From positions 1 to 6,061 of the forward strand of contig CAYJPK010000107.1 in the NCBI GenBank assembly GCA_964372035.1: 6,061 nt of DNA, in the 5' to 3' direction. This stretch comes from CAYJPK01 sp964372035. Its GTDB lineage: Bacteria; Desulfobacterota; Desulfovibrionia; Desulfovibrionales; Desulfovibrionaceae. The position numbers and the translations under genes were made by a program. Shown here one piece after another: positions 5,948 to 6,061 of this stretch; the stretch's first letter is position 1; each line of letters begins with the position of its first letter. Below the pieces are notes generated by a model. That model made no database searches, was not told the DNA's origin, and saw only the letters and a program-made list of their open reading frames with translations.

Positions 5948-5955
5948 TTATATAC
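5940..5955. promoter_or_regulatory. Upstream dyad 3: exact inverted copy of the 16-mer in dyad 1
   Basis: TGTATACTTTATATAC is the exact reverse complement of 5853-5868. Its arms GTATA/TATAC are again separated by 5 bp. The centre is 87 bp from that of dyad 1 and 23 bp from the 10-bp palindrome. It also contains the -10 of the candidate promoter of the divergent gene. An exact 16-bp repeat in opposite orientation within 100 bp argues for a bound protein rather than chance, even in AT-rich DNA. Confidence 0.6.
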
Positions 5956-6049
5956 TATTGCTTTAATGTAACTATTTAGCAATATTATTTTATTGTAAAT
6001 TTACTATTAGCTTTACTTTATTGCTTAGCAATTAGTGAGAGAATTTATT

Positions 6050-6061
6050 ATGCTGAAAAAA
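6050..6061 (+). CDS. Possible start of a divergent gene (first four codons only)
   Basis: ATG at 6050-6052 opens MLKK and runs off the window. A purine-rich GAGAGA (6037-6042) stands 7 nt before it, an acceptable ribosome site. A plus-strand sigma-70-like promoter lies upstream at 5920-5947. Position opposite a catabolic operon, with shared palindromic sites between, is typical of a regulator gene. Four residues cannot identify it, so no function is assigned. Confidence 0.4.

Noticed and set aside
5976..6032. TTAGCAAT repeated at 5976-5983 and 6025-6032, the second within ATTGC-TTA-GCAAT
   Set aside because: Short AT-rich repeats in the divergent leader; no basis for a terminator or operator call.

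Overview
The window is an AT-rich bacterial segment (roughly 36-40 % GC by eye) with almost all coding on the minus strand. Reading in the direction of transcription, from right to left, it holds a tightly packed five-gene operon: an AtuA-type protein (DUF1446) encoded as two overlapping genes, a class II degradative HMG-CoA reductase (mvaA), a small two-helix membrane protein, and a large TctA-like permease. A sigma-54 enhancer-binding regulator follows and runs off the left edge. The last four bases pairs of reading, at the extreme right, show the probable start of a divergent plus-strand gene.

The HMG-CoA reductase is the anchor. It is full length and collinear with the Pseudomonas mevalonii enzyme. 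It keeps the Glu/Lys/Asp/His catalytic set and the aspartate associated with NAD(H) preference, so oxidation of mevalonate to HMG-CoA is the likely direction. I read the operon as a mevalonate (or related branched hydroxy-acid) catabolic unit: the permease imports the acid, MvaA converts it to HMG-CoA, and the AtuA pair acts on HMG-CoA or an adjacent acyl-CoA. There is no HMG-CoA lyase in the window. The role of the AtuA pair and the transported substrate are inference.

The roughly 310-bp region to the right of the operon (5740-6049) looks like a compact sigma-54 control region. It has a -24/-12 promoter with the required 10-nt GG-GC spacing 33 nt before the first start codon, a perfect IHF-consensus site just upstream, and a family of GTATA-based dyads further upstream. 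Two of these dyads share an identical 16-mer in opposite orientation, 87 bp apart. A degenerate fourth copy covers the predicted transcription start. The perfect 10-bp palindrome among them resembles GntR/FCD-family operators and overlaps a candidate sigma-70 promoter for the divergent gene. Dual control is therefore possible: activation by the sigma-54 regulator and repression by a second, possibly divergent-encoded, factor.

The organism cannot be fixed from this window. Strong Shine-Dalgarno sites, low GC and the style of the sigma-54 domain would fit an anaerobic Bacillota lineage (Negativicutes or Clostridia). An IHF-type site would fit a proteobacterium better. No RNA genes, insertion sequences, CRISPR arrays or phage genes were seen.
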